A stretch of DNA of 64,000 nt from Methylonatrum sp040877625 (GCA_040877625.1 JBBDNK010000041.1:248001-312000); one strand, 5' to 3'. Positions 1 through 8,607 are shown, counted from the first letter of the stretch. Notes: a model not told the origin generated them from the sequence alone. A program made the numbers and translations.

Positions 1-859
1 CCACGAACTTGCCGGACAGGCTGGTCACCATGCTCCAGCGCCCGACCGTTGACGCCTGCGGGGGGATATCGCCGAACCCCAGCAACAACGTGGGCGCAAC
101 CGGCCGGTCGTTGACCTGGCTGTCGAGGATCTCGAAGCCGATGGCGAGCCCTTGCGTGTTCTCGACGATGCGCGGCTGCGCCGAGTCGATGCTGACGTTA
201 CGGGCGGTGCCCTGGCCATTGTTGCGCACGCGCACGCCCAAGGTGAAGGGCTCGGGCGACTCCACCACGCTGGTGAGGGGATCGTTGGCATGCACTTCCC
301 GCGGCAGGAAGTAGTCCAGGGTGAGCAGCGGCATGGGCTTGACGAAGATGCCGTCGGGGGCAACATCGACGTGTTCGGCCTTGCCCCCCACGGTGTAGTC
401 GAGGGTGGCGCCGACGAAGTAGAGTTTGCCTTGCGGCAGGCCGTCCGAGGCGCCGGGGGCGGGGATGATCAGCCAGCGGATATCGGCGGCGGCGCCCGCG
501 GCGATGGTGCCGCCGGTGATGCTGTCAATGCCGTCGAGCTGGTCCACGCGGATGAAGAACGCGGCCTCGGTGGCGTTGGGATCGGAGCTGGCGACGACCG
601 GCAGACCGCTGGCGTCGGAGAACCGCACCTGGATCTGGACATTGTCCAGGGTCAGGGTGTCCAGGCTGTTGGTGATGCGCATCCGCGCCTCGAAGGCCTG
701 GCGCTCCAGTGTGAGCTCCTGCTCGATCTCGATCTTGACCACGGCGCAGACTGTGTCGTCCGTTGCGCCGAAGGCCGGCGCCGCCAGTGCGGCCAACAGC
801 AGTAGCCACCAGGCGCGGCACAGCGTGCGGCCCAGATCAAATATCCCTTTTGTCTTCAT
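1..859 (-). CDS. Secreted Ig/CARDB-like large protein, N-terminal part (continues beyond left edge)
   Basis: An open frame of 286 codons starts at ATG 859 and runs off the left edge without a stop. Residues 1-31 form a Sec signal peptide: a basic start (MKTKG), a hydrophobic run (WWLLLLAALAAPA) and a probable cleavage site at AFG-A. The mature part is beta-rich with phrases such as RITNSLDTLTLDNVQIQV and FTLGVRVRNNGQGTARNV, typical of CARDB or other Ig-like domains in very large secreted proteins. The giant protein at 8620-18740 carries similar modules, so this may head a second giant-protein/Rhs set on the left. Coding is inferred from the intact long frame and the signal peptide. The exact family and total length cannot be seen. 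Confidence 0.75.
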   Translation of the reverse strand, partial: MKTKGIFDLGRTLCRAWWLLLLAALAAPAFGATDDTVCAVVKIEIEQELTLERQAFEARMRITNSLDTLTLDNVQIQVRFSDASGLPVVASSDPNATEAAFFIRVDQLDGIDSITGGTIAAGAAADIRWLIIPAPGASDGLPQGKLYFVGATLDYTVGGKAEHVDVAPDGIFVKPMPLLTLDYFLPREVHANDPLTSVVESPEPFTLGVRVRNNGQGTARNVSIDSAQPRIVENTQGLAIGFEILDSQVNDRPVAPTLLLGFGDIPPQASTVGRWSMVTSLSGKFV

Positions 860-1002
860 GCGTCCTGCCCTCTTGGCCGCACCGCTTCGTGAGCGGGCGG
901 GTGCCCCCCTGGCGTGTCGGCGAACGTGGGTGATCGCCGGTTCGTATTGTTTATTGTTTATCGTGTTCGATTGGCTGGTGCCGGATCTTTCTGGTGCCTC
1001 GA

Positions 1003-1124
1003 TTACGGCGCGAAACCAGTGAATTCATCGTTATAAATTCCCATGATGTCCTGGCTTTGCAGCGTGCCCGGCGGCAAGGCGCCGACCATACCACCAAAAC
1101 CAGGTTCTTGCCACGGTACGGGAC
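1003..1124 (-). pseudogene. Possible 3' remnant of a coding region
   Basis: On the minus strand an open stretch ends at TAA (1003-1005) and translates to a Gly/Pro-rich tail ending NDEFTGFAP. It is cut upstream by a stop inside the half-palindromic repeat at 1129. It could be the C-terminus of a gene broken by that repeat. The remainder of 860-1395 holds only the fragment at 1142-1321 and the promoter region of the gene at 859. Short and unproven. Confidence 0.25.
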
Positions 1125-1128
1125 ACTA

Positions 1129-1148
1129 GGGAGACACTGATTTATTCG
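1129..1148. repeat. Half copy of a palindromic repeat (other copy near trkA)
   Basis: The sequence AGGGAGACACTGATTTATTC resembles one arm of the long palindrome at 62313-62364 (AGGGAGATGCAGATTTA then TC). It lies exactly where the two remnant reading frames on either side stop. I read it as a decayed end of a small mobile or palindromic element. Only one arm is present here. Confidence 0.4.
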
Positions 1149-1321
1149 CCGGTCAACCGCCCAGGTCGCGGTGCACCTTGCCGATTTCGTTGATCCGGCC
1201 GGACCGAACGCCCGCCTCTTCGCGGCCTTCGCGCGCCGGGTGAAACTCCAGCGCGCCCATGCCGCGCATTCCGATATAAAGCAGGGCGATCGGCGGCGTT
1301 GTATGCATAAGTGTAGAGGGG
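1142..1321 (-). pseudogene. Rhs-tip-like fragment starting at a shared junction
   Basis: The minus-strand frame begins with YTYAYNAADRP, matching the Rhs repeat phrase YAYNANGE of the neighbouring cassette. It then diverges into an Arg/Gly/Pro-rich stretch ending at TAA 1142-1144. The DNA just upstream (about 1300-1345) repeats the junction upstream of the orphan cassette at 3403-3465, including CACCCATCC and TACACTTAYGCATACAACGCC. This looks like the scar of a former Rhs C-terminal cassette. No start codon or ribosome site is evident. Confidence 0.3.
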
Positions 1322-1395
1322 ATGGGTGCACCGGGAGTGCCGGTCCTATCCGTCCTCGTCTGGGTGGATTGGGTTGTGAGGACCAGGCTTCGTTG

Positions 1396-1932
1396 CTATT
1401 TCCACCCGCCGGATTTCGCCATCAGAGACACCATGTATTTCGACTGTTTTTGGTCCGGCTCAAACACGGTAAGTGTTAGTGTGTATTCTGTTTTTGGAGC
1501 CGCATCGAAATATGTTGCCGGTTCTTCTCGCCCATATACGAATGCCCGATTCTCTCCTGCTCGCACGGCCCATGTCCACGCATCAAGTGGCGCTTTCTTT
1601 GCAAATAGAATTTTTCCGTCCGGGCTCGCCAACTCAATAGAAACCGTCGGACTTGCGGCCTTCCGCTCGATGAGGTTGTTGTTATCCGGTGCGACGATCT
1701 CAAAGCCCACCACGAAGTTTACCTCCGGGAGATTCGCAATCCGGAAAGTCCTTGTTCCCCGATGCGTTAGGTCAACCGAACCAAGATCGAGCACGTAGCG
1801 ATCAGTTGCAGCTCTCGCTCCGTTGTCGATCAACTGCCCGTCTCCTGTGTAATTCGATACGCGATAACATCCCGAAAATATGACTGGAACAGCGATCATC
1901 GATCCGAATAACAATCTCATCAGACGGTTCAT
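1396..1932 (-). CDS. Lipoprotein, candidate immunity partner of the orphan Rhs tip
   Basis: A 178-aa protein with a type II signal peptide: the hydrophobic segment LLFGSMIAVPVIFSGC ends in a lipobox Cys at residue 22. The rest is a soluble beta-rich domain without a family I recognise. I chose ATG 1932 over the in-frame TTG at 1950 because AAGGG sits about 10 bases upstream and the signal peptide then has normal length. It begins 19 bases after the stop of the orphan Rhs cassette on the same strand, the usual place for an immunity gene. If so, the protected site would be periplasmic. Function is inferred from position only. Confidence 0.7.
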   Translation of the reverse strand: MNRLMRLLFGSMIAVPVIFSGCYRVSNYTGDGQLIDNGARAATDRYVLDLGSVDLTHRGTRTFRIANLPEVNFVVGFEIVAPDNNNLIERKAASPTVSIELASPDGKILFAKKAPLDAWTWAVRAGENRAFVYGREEPATYFDAAPKTEYTLTLTVFEPDQKQSKYMVSLMAKSGGWK

Positions 1933-1950
1933 TTGGTTGATACCCTTCAA

Positions 1951-3402
1951 TTAACGACGGCCACGCCGGTTTCTTCCTGCTGGCGTGGGCAGCGACGGTG
2001 GATTGTCATTGACTCCCGGGGCATTGCTGACACCAGACGGTATTCCACCCTTGCAACACTTGCTTGCCAACGTGCCGGCATAGGTATTGCTGTTCGGGCC
2101 AAGCGAGCTGTAGCCACCTACCGGATAGTTGTTGTGTGCGTTCCGCAGGCACTCATTTTGGTCATCGCATTGAAGCGCCGGACAGTCGAAACACTCGCCG
2201 CCGGTGTCTCTCGGATCGTTTATGCCGGGCACACCCTTGCCATCCGATGGATACAGACCGTACACCGTGCCTTCATCGGCAACGATGTAACAGTGCCGCT
2301 GTCTTCCGATGCTACCGGCAACGGAATTGAGCAGACGACAACACATCTTCGCCAAGCCTTCCGGATCGATCCACCTAAGCGGGTTGTTGTCCACATAGCT
2401 GTACGTATTCAGCCCGCCCCGCAGCTCGATAGGGTCCGAGGTGATGTACCGCCCGGTGCCCGGATTGTAGTATCGATGCCAGTTGTAGTGCAGCCCCGTC
2501 TCGCTGTCAAAATACTGTCCCGGGAACCGCAAGTTGTTCTTGGTGGATTCCGTCGTTACCCGTGCCTGCCCGAAAGCGCCGTACGTGGCACTCCAGAGCA
2601 GCGCGCCGTTCGCCGCCGTGATGGCCTGCGGGGTGCCCAGATGATCGTTGTGATAGTAACCGAACTGATTGCCCTGCTTGATAAAGAGCGGATTGGTGCC
2701 CCAGACACTGTCGGGCGCGTAGCCGTAGCTGGTGGTGACGGTGCCGGCGGCATCGATCTCCGCAACCAGGCCTTCCTCGGCGTAGAGGTAGTGGGTGGTG
2801 ACGTCGCCCACGGTTTTCCGGATGCGGCGCCCGAAGGGATCGTAGGCGTAGCGTGCCACCAGGGCGTCGTGCTGGTTGCGCACTTCGATGAGCCGGTTGT
2901 CCACATCATAGCGGTAGCGGGTCTCCGCTCCGGTTTCCGCATGGTGCTGCAGCGTGAGGTTGCCGCTGGCATCGTAGCTGTAGTGGATGGGGCCGCGCTG
3001 CAGCAGACGGTCGTTGGCGTCGTATTCCCAGGTATGCGGGGGAGCACCGGTTGCCGTGCTGTCGGTCTCGCTCAGCCGGTTGCCGACGGGATCATAGGCG
3101 TAGTGGATGGCACGTTCCGGGCCGTCTTCACCGGTGAGGCGATCGGCGGCGTCGTAGTCATAGCCGTACTCGCCGCGCAGGGTCGCGCGGTTCAGGATGT
3201 TGTCCACGGCGCTGTAGTGGTAGGCGTCTTCCTGCACCGGGTTGGTGGCCGGGTCGAGGCCCTGGATGCGGCTCGGGCGCAGGTAGCCGTCGTAGTCGAG
3301 GTTGCGCCGGCCGCCGCCGGGCAGGGTGAGCTGTGCCGGGGCCGTCCAGCGGTACTCATCAACGGTGTAGGTACCCTGCCCGGGGAGCTGTACGCCGGTC
3401 AA
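1951..3402 (-). CDS. Orphan Rhs C-terminal cassette (5'-truncated Rhs core plus tip)
   Basis: About 350 residues are nearly identical to the C-terminal core of the full Rhs protein at 4642-8607, both in protein and in about 1 kb of DNA. They include the FPGQYFDSETGLHYNWHRYY hallmark and the terminal DPEG. A different 134-aa tip follows. The tip has paired Cys residues, an RQRHCYIV segment and a GPNSNTYAGTLASKC segment, which faintly recall permuted papain-like (NlpC/P60) folds; that is a guess. Homology to the full Rhs continues upstream to about 3437 and then stops, and the first codon used here is only a TTG inside the core. This is therefore a displaced tip that would need recombination into the full rhs gene to be exported. 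A lipoprotein gene follows at once. Confidence 0.75.
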   Translation of the reverse strand: MTGVQLPGQGTYTVDEYRWTAPAQLTLPGGGRRNLDYDGYLRPSRIQGLDPATNPVQEDAYHYSAVDNILNRATLRGEYGYDYDAADRLTGEDGPERAIHYAYDPVGNRLSETDSTATGAPPHTWEYDANDRLLQRGPIHYSYDASGNLTLQHHAETGAETRYRYDVDNRLIEVRNQHDALVARYAYDPFGRRIRKTVGDVTTHYLYAEEGLVAEIDAAGTVTTSYGYAPDSVWGTNPLFIKQGNQFGYYHNDHLGTPQAITAANGALLWSATYGAFGQARVTTESTKNNLRFPGQYFDSETGLHYNWHRYYNPGTGRYITSDPIELRGGLNTYSYVDNNPLRWIDPEGLAKMCCRLLNSVAGSIGRQRHCYIVADEGTVYGLYPSDGKGVPGINDPRDTGGECFDCPALQCDDQNECLRNAHNNYPVGGYSSLGPNSNTYAGTLASKCCKGGIPSGVSNAPGVNDNPPSLPTPAGRNRRGRR

Positions 3403-3827
3403 TTCGCCGTTGGCGTTGTATGCGTAAGTGTAGGGGTGATGGGATGGGTGTCCCGGGAGTGCGCTTGCACGGCCTGCCGGTTGTGTCGGCCGGTTCGGGA
3501 GGAGCGGTCAAGGCGGAGGGCATGGGTGTCCCGCTCCAATCAAGGCGCGGGGCGCCGTCATAAGCCGCTCCACAAACGACGCCGGATAGATGTCCGTGAA
3601 CCAACTGCTTGATCAGCGCAGCACCCTTGACTCCGGGGAGGCGTCCATATATGTCCAGTAAATGCGTAAAATAAATCTGTCCCCTTTTCCCTGTCGTCCC
3701 CTTTTCCCATGTCCTCTTTTCCCAATTTTCCCTTCAATTGCTCCCTAGCCGAGAGGGAAAGACGCACCGGGACCGCCGGCAAAACGGCCGTTTTCATGGG
3801 ATGGGTGTCCAGTGGGATCTCTTCAGG
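3403..3827. other. Intergenic repeat-rich scar between Rhs cassettes
   Basis: No credible gene is seen here. The stretch contains the end of Rhs homology (to about 3437), several copies of ATGGGTGTCC-like sequence (near 3449, 3523 and 3798), a cluster of GGGAAAAGGGGAC repeats at 3676-3730, and a palindrome-like AAAACGGCCGTTTT around 3780. The ATGGGTGTCC motif also flanks the fragment at 1142-1321. The region looks like accumulated recombination or mobile-element debris. Confidence 0.5.
3676..3730 (-). repeat. Three imperfect tandem copies of GGGAAAAGGGGAC
   Basis: Read on the minus strand, GGGAAAAGAGGACA, GGGAAAAGGGGACGACA and GGGAAAAGGGGACAGATT follow one another, ending in an AGATTTATTTT tract. 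Similar AAAAGGGGACAGATTTATTTT strings are familiar from the borders of IS200-like/REP-transposase genes in other gammaproteobacteria, but no transposase is adjacent here. Confidence 0.55.
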
Positions 3828-4064
3828 CTAACCATTTGGAAACAACCAAACAAACAGCAAGGTGATCGCGACTAAAAGCACAACACCTATAATCCAAACC
3901 CTCCGCTCTCTCTTCCTCGCATTCTCTTTCTGTTGCTCTCGATACTCAGAGGGAATAAATCCACCGCAATGCTCGCATGTGGCGCCATTCTCCGCAGTAA
4001 GCAAACCGCAGCTTATACATTTCAATCGACGTTTCATCTTCATAGGCGGCGGAACATACACCAT
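3828..4064 (-). CDS. Small zinc-ribbon membrane protein
   Basis: 78 aa. An N-terminal double CxxC zinc ribbon (CISCG, then CEHCGG, residues about 17-34) is followed by a basic linker and one C-terminal transmembrane helix (VWIIGVVLLVAITLLFVWLF), so the ribbon should face the cytoplasm. ATG 4064 is preceded by AAGGATG about eight bases away; ATG 4040 is an alternative. It follows the membrane protein at 4117-4608 by 52 bases and is clearly AT-richer than the Rhs genes. It travels with the Rhs tip; its role (accessory or immunity) is unknown. Confidence 0.7.
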   Translation of the reverse strand: MVYVPPPMKMKRRLKCISCGLLTAENGATCEHCGGFIPSEYREQQKENARKRERRVWIIGVVLLVAITLLFVWLFPNG

Positions 4065-4116
4065 AAAGGCCCATCCTTTTAATCCTCAAAAACTTCAAAT
4101 AAACAGAAGCATCTGT

Positions 4117-4608
4117 TTATTTTTTTGCACAGATGCCGACGAAATGCCCAACATACAAGAAATAACAAATCCACCCCAATAGCAACGAAGACGATATGTA
4201 GTATTTAGTGAAGAACATTAAGTCAAAATCAACCAAAAAACCCAAAACTGGTAATAAAGCTGAAGACACAAGCACCCATAACAGCAAGAAAGCCAGTGCA
4301 TGCACGCCAGCAGGAACCAATAGACATACTAATCTCTTAACAAAATCCTCCCCATCTCCGCTCGCATTCTTCCAATAACAAAAAACAACTCCGAAAATAA
4401 CAACGGCAAAAAGCAAAAAATCAAACAAAAAAATGAATGCGATTTCGCTCTCTTTCTGAGCGCCTTGAAATACCAATGGAAAACCCACGACGAAGATTAT
4501 TATTAGAAGATAATAAAGTGCCGCCTTTTCAGAAACTCTCCGACCTTTAAGGTCTTCTGATAGCTCGCCAATTCTGACAACATGAAACCCTTGATCCTTA
4601 AGCCTCAT
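4117..4608 (-). CDS. Four-helix integral membrane protein, candidate immunity to the Rhs tip
   Basis: 163 aa with four strongly hydrophobic segments, around residues 31-48 (YYLLIIIFVVGFPLVF), 57-77, 92-116 and 139-158. The short N-terminus (MRLKDQGFHVVRIGELSEDL) should be cytoplasmic. Start ATG 4608 has AAGG about 10 bases upstream. It begins 33 bases after the stop of the Rhs gene and is strikingly AT-rich against its neighbours, which is usual for exchangeable toxin-tip/immunity cassettes. I recognise no family. By position I infer an immunity protein in the inner membrane. Confidence 0.65.
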   Translation of the reverse strand: MRLKDQGFHVVRIGELSEDLKGRRVSEKAALYYLLIIIFVVGFPLVFQGAQKESEIAFIFLFDFLLFAVVIFGVVFCYWKNASGDGEDFVKRLVCLLVPAGVHALAFLLLWVLVSSALLPVLGFLVDFDLMFFTKYYISSSLLLGWICYFLYVGHFVGICAKK

Positions 4609-4641
4609 TTCAAAGAACCTTTTTGTAGATCACATCAAATC

Positions 4642-7600
4642 CTATTGGCACCCTTTGTCAACCTCGTCTCCGCCCCATTTACATTTATTAGCACACCTCT
4701 GCCCACAGGTCATCCACAATATTGGTCTGCAAAAAAAGCTCCAGTTTTTCAAAGCAGATCCACATACTGCCTCAATCACCCCGGCATCCTGCATACAATC
4801 TATTGTACAGGAGCAGTTATGCTCTGGGGGATAAACCACATGGTCCCACGGATTCGGCGTCCGCGCCTGATGTCCATCCGGATCGATATACCGCAGAGGG
4901 TTGGCTGCAGCGTAGAGATAAGTATTCAGCCCACCCATCAACCCGATCGGATCACTGGTGATATACCGCCCCGTCCCCGGATCATAGTACCGATGCCAGT
5001 TGTAGTGCAGCCCAGTCTCCTGATCATAGTATTGTCCCGGAAAACGCAAGTTGCTCCTGATCGCTTCCGTGGTGACCCGCGCTTGCCCGAAAGCGTCGTA
5101 CGTGGCACTCCAGAGCAGCGCGCCGTTCGCCGCCGTAATGGCCTGCGGGGTGCCCAGATGGTCGTTGTGGTAGTAACCGAACTGATTGCCCTGCTTGATA
5201 AAGAGCGGATTGGTGCCCCAGACACTGTCGGGCGCGTAGCCGTAGCTGGTGGTGACGGTGCCGGCGGCATCGATCTCCGCAACCAGGCCTTCCTCGGCGT
5301 AGAGGTAGTGGGTGGTGACGTCGCCCACGGTTTTCCGGATGCGGCGCCCGAAGGGGTCGTAGGCGTAGCGTGCCACCAGGGCGTCGTGCTGGTTGCGCAC
5401 GTCAATGAGCCGGTTGTCCACATCATAGCGGTAGCGGCTCTCCGCGCCGGTCTCGGTATGGTGCTGTAGCGTGAGGTTGCCGCCGGCATCGTAGCTGTAG
5501 TGGATCGGGCCGCGCCGCAGCAGCCGGTCGTTGGCGTCGTACTCCCAGGTAGGCGGGGGAGCACCGGTTGCCGTGCTGTCGCTCTCGCTCAGTCGGTTGC
5601 CGACGGGATCATAGGCGTAGTGGATGGCACGCGCCGGGCCGTCTTCACCGGTGAGGCGATCGGCGGCGTCGTAGTCATAGCCGTAGTCGCCGCGCAGGGT
5701 CGCGCGGTTCAGGATGTTGTCCACGGCGCTGTAGTGGTAGGCGTCTTCCTGCACCGGGTTGGTGGCCGGGTCGAGGCCCTGGATGCGGCTCGGGCGCAGG
5801 TAGCCGTCGTAGTCGAGGTTGCGCCGGCCGCCGCCGGGCAGGGTGATCTGTGCCGGGACCGTCCAGCGGTACTCATCAACGGTGTAGGTGCCCTGCCCGG
5901 GGAGCTGTACGTCGGTAAGTTCGCCGTTGGCGTTGTAGCTGTATGTGTAGGTGATGCCGTCCGGGCCGGTGAAGCTTTCCTTCAAGCCGTTCGGGTAATA
6001 GGTGTAGCTGTAGCCGAGGCTGAACGGGCCGTAGTCAACCGTGACACCGAGCAGCCGTCCGGCAGCGTCATGGTGGTATTGGGCACGGGTCTGGCCGTCG
6101 TCGTAGCCGCTCATCCGGTTGAGGTCGTCGTAGCTGAAGTTGATCTCCCGGACGGCACTGGTCGCGTCCTCGGCGCCGGCGGCATCCGTGAAGTGGCGCA
6201 CTGTGAGCAGGCGGTTGTCGGCGTCGTAGGCGTAGCGGATGGCCTGGCCGTTGGGGTCGATGGTCTCGATCAGGTTGCCGTTGGGGTCGTGGCGATGCGC
6301 CAGGGCGGCGGCGTCGGGCAGCAGTTCCCGGAGTAGCCGGTCGTTGCGGTCGTACTGGTAACGGCGCAGCACGATGGCGCGCGCGTTGGTGACCTGTACC
6401 AGGTTGTCGCGGCTGTCAAAGGCCAGCTCGGTCAGCTGCCCGGCCGGGTCCAGAAGCCGTGTGGTGCGGTTCAGTGCGTCGACGTCGTATTCGGTGACTC
6501 GCAGGTCGGCATCGGTGGTGGCGAGCAGGTTGCCCGCGGCGTCGTAGCGGTAAGCCGTGGCGCGCGGCGGCGCATCGTCGGCCTGGTCTTCGCTGCGGAC
6601 CAGCCGGTTGCGCAGGTCGTATTCGAATCGCTGTCGGTAGGTCGGGTAGTCGATGCCGGTGCGTAGGTTCTGAATGCTTCCGTCGGCGCCACCATATTCC
6701 ATTTCAATTGTCTGCCCCAGGGCATCGATAACAGCATGCGGCTGACCATCCCGGGTGTAGCGCGTCTGCCGGGTATGTCCCAGCGCATCGGTGATGGCGA
6801 TCATCCGGTCGGCGCCGTCATAGGCAAACCGGGTCGCCTCGTCGAGCGGGTTGGTGACACGCACCAGGCGGTTGCGGCTGTCGTAGTCCATGCGGGTGAT
6901 CTTGCCGTGGGCGTCGGTGACGGTCACCAGGTTGCCTGCGCCATCGTAGCCGTAGTGGGTGACCAGGCCCAGCGGGGTGTGCTCGCGGGTGAGGTTGCCG
7001 GCGGCGTCGTATTGGTACTGCCAGACATGGCCGCGGGCGTCTTTCATCTCCAGCACGTTGCCGAGCACGTCGTGGCGGAGGTAGTCGGTGCGGTGGCCTT
7101 CGGCGTCGGTGCGGCTTTGCAGGTTGCCGTAGGCGTCGTAGGTCAGGGTGATGGTGGCGTCGGCGGTGCCGGCATCGCCCACCCGGTGGATCGAGGTGGT
7201 ATTGCCGAACGCGTCATAGCCGTATTCGGTGATGCGCTGCTCGGGCAGGCCGGCGGCCTCGGTGGTGCGCAGGCGGTTGCCGCGGGTGTCGTAGTCGTGG
7301 CGGGTGACGACACCGTTCTCGTTGACCGCCTCGAGCAGGCTGGTGTGCTGCGGGTTCCAGGTACGGCGGGTGGTGCTGCCGTCGGGGTGGGTGGTCCGCA
7401 GGGGGTTGCGCCATTCGTCGAGCGTGGTGACGGTGCGGTTGCCGCGCTCGTCGGTGCGGGTGCGCGTGCGCCCTTGTAAATCGGTCACGGCGGTGGTGCG
7501 GCCGTCCCGGCCTTCTTCCACCACTTCGCCGTGCTGGTTGTAGGTGCGCGTGCGCAGGCCGTTGCCGCCGTCGATTTCGGTGACGGTGTGCTGCTTGGTG

Positions 7601-8607
7601 TCTTCGTCGTAGTAGAAGCTGTAGTGGGCGACCACGCCTTCGCCGTCGCGCACGGTGCGCGGCATGATCAGCGGCGGCTGGGTACGGTGCTGCAGGCAGC
7701 GCGCGCCGGTGTACACCCAGCGCTCTTCCGCCTCGATGAACTGCCAGCGCCCGCCCACGGCCTTGGTGCAGACCACGCCGCGCTGGACGAACTGCTCGAT
7801 CACGCGGGTGTTGCCGAGCGGGTCGATGCGCTGGGTCAGCCGGCCTCCCAGGCCGTCGTAGGTGCCATAGCCGTAGCGCCAGGTCTCGCCCAGCACGTCG
7901 GTGACTTCCGCCAGGCGCCCGTCCTGGTAGGTGTAGCGCACGTCCCGGCCGCTGTAGTCGACGACCCGCGCCAGTTCCCCGGCGGCGGTGTAGTGGTAGC
8001 TGAGGATGGTGGTGCGGGCGTGGTCCTGGACGGTGCTGATGCGCCCGTCGGCGTTACGGGTGAAGTGCACGTATACCTGGTTGCGGTCGTTGTAGGAGAC
8101 GATGCGCCCGGCGTGGTCGTAGTCGATGGCGTTGCCGAGGCGATCCGTCCAGCGGTAGCCGCTCTCGGTGCGGCTGATCTGTTGGCGCTCGTCGAAGATG
8201 TAGGTGGGCGTGCCGCTGCCGCCGCCGGGGCGGTAGGGGTAGCCGTTGCGCCGGATCAGCGTGGGCGCCGCGGTCACCGGGTCGGCGTCCAGTGCGTGGG
8301 TCAGCTCCAGGTCCGCCCAGGCGGGGTTGAACTGCCAGCGCTCGCCGCCGTCGAGGCGCCGCTGGTGGGTGATGAAGCCGCCCTGGACCTTGACCCGCAG
8401 GTCGATGGCGCTCTCCTGGTAGTGGGCGCCGGCGAACTCCGCGCCGGCGTCGACGATGCGGATCCCCGGCGCCGCGCCGAGCGCGTCGGCGATCAGCAGC
8501 AAGATCGATAAGGCGAGCATGCGCAGGCCGCACACTCTGCGCGCGGCTGCCGTTGCGGTCTGGATGCGTCCATTCATGGGCGTGCCCTGTTTCTGGTTAT
8601 TGTCCAT
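4642..8607 (-). CDS. Sec-exported Rhs/YD-repeat protein with Cys-rich 76-aa tip
   Basis: 1,321 aa. An N-terminal signal (RMLALSILLLIADALGA near residues 29-45) is followed by about 1,000 residues of YD repeats (YDAAGNL, YDGADRM and so on), which in this family build a closed beta-shell. The Rhs core hallmark (FPGQYYDQETGLHYNWHRYY) then ends at DPDG, residue about 1245. The last 76 residues are a variable tip with nine Cys, suggesting disulfides or metal binding. The start could be ATG 8607 or ATG 8577; the latter has CAGGGC upstream. The gene starts 12 bases after the giant secreted protein gene, so the two are probably co-transcribed. No PAAR or VgrG part is present, which argues for Sec export rather than classic T6SS loading. 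What the tip does is unknown. Confidence 0.9.
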   Translation of the reverse strand: MDNNQKQGTPMNGRIQTATAAARRVCGLRMLALSILLLIADALGAAPGIRIVDAGAEFAGAHYQESAIDLRVKVQGGFITHQRRLDGGERWQFNPAWADLELTHALDADPVTAAPTLIRRNGYPYRPGGGSGTPTYIFDERQQISRTESGYRWTDRLGNAIDYDHAGRIVSYNDRNQVYVHFTRNADGRISTVQDHARTTILSYHYTAAGELARVVDYSGRDVRYTYQDGRLAEVTDVLGETWRYGYGTYDGLGGRLTQRIDPLGNTRVIEQFVQRGVVCTKAVGGRWQFIEAEERWVYTGARCLQHRTQPPLIMPRTVRDGEGVVAHYSFYYDEDTKQHTVTEIDGGNGLRTRTYNQHGEVVEEGRDGRTTAVTDLQGRTRTRTDERGNRTVTTLDEWRNPLRTTHPDGSTTRRTWNPQHTSLLEAVNENGVVTRHDYDTRGNRLRTTEAAGLPEQRITEYGYDAFGNTTSIHRVGDAGTADATITLTYDAYGNLQSRTDAEGHRTDYLRHDVLGNVLEMKDARGHVWQYQYDAAGNLTREHTPLGLVTHYGYDGAGNLVTVTDAHGKITRMDYDSRNRLVRVTNPLDEATRFAYDGADRMIAITDALGHTRQTRYTRDGQPHAVIDALGQTIEMEYGGADGSIQNLRTGIDYPTYRQRFEYDLRNRLVRSEDQADDAPPRATAYRYDAAGNLLATTDADLRVTEYDVDALNRTTRLLDPAGQLTELAFDSRDNLVQVTNARAIVLRRYQYDRNDRLLRELLPDAAALAHRHDPNGNLIETIDPNGQAIRYAYDADNRLLTVRHFTDAAGAEDATSAVREINFSYDDLNRMSGYDDGQTRAQYHHDAAGRLLGVTVDYGPFSLGYSYTYYPNGLKESFTGPDGITYTYSYNANGELTDVQLPGQGTYTVDEYRWTVPAQITLPGGGRRNLDYDGYLRPSRIQGLDPATNPVQEDAYHYSAVDNILNRATLRGDYGYDYDAADRLTGEDGPARAIHYAYDPVGNRLSESDSTATGAPPPTWEYDANDRLLRRGPIHYSYDAGGNLTLQHHTETGAESRYRYDVDNRLIDVRNQHDALVARYAYDPFGRRIRKTVGDVTTHYLYAEEGLVAEIDAAGTVTTSYGYAPDSVWGTNPLFIKQGNQFGYYHNDHLGTPQAITAANGALLWSATYDAFGQARVTTEAIRSNLRFPGQYYDQETGLHYNWHRYYDPGTGRYITSDPIGLMGGLNTYLYAAANPLRYIDPDGHQARTPNPWDHVVYPPEHNCSCTIDCMQDAGVIEAVCGSALKNWSFFCRPILWMTCGQRCANKCKWGGDEVDKGCQ

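Noticed and set aside
1933..3612. 559-codon plus-strand frame opposite the orphan Rhs cassette (and similar ones at 4582-8511 and 26398-29961)
   Set aside because: Repeated Val/Gly-rich shadow frames caused by the YD-repeat codons; no ribosome sites or families.
3558..3797. 79-codon minus-strand frame with KLGKEDMGKGDDREKGTD
   Set aside because: It is simply the translation of the GGGAAAAGGGGAC repeat.
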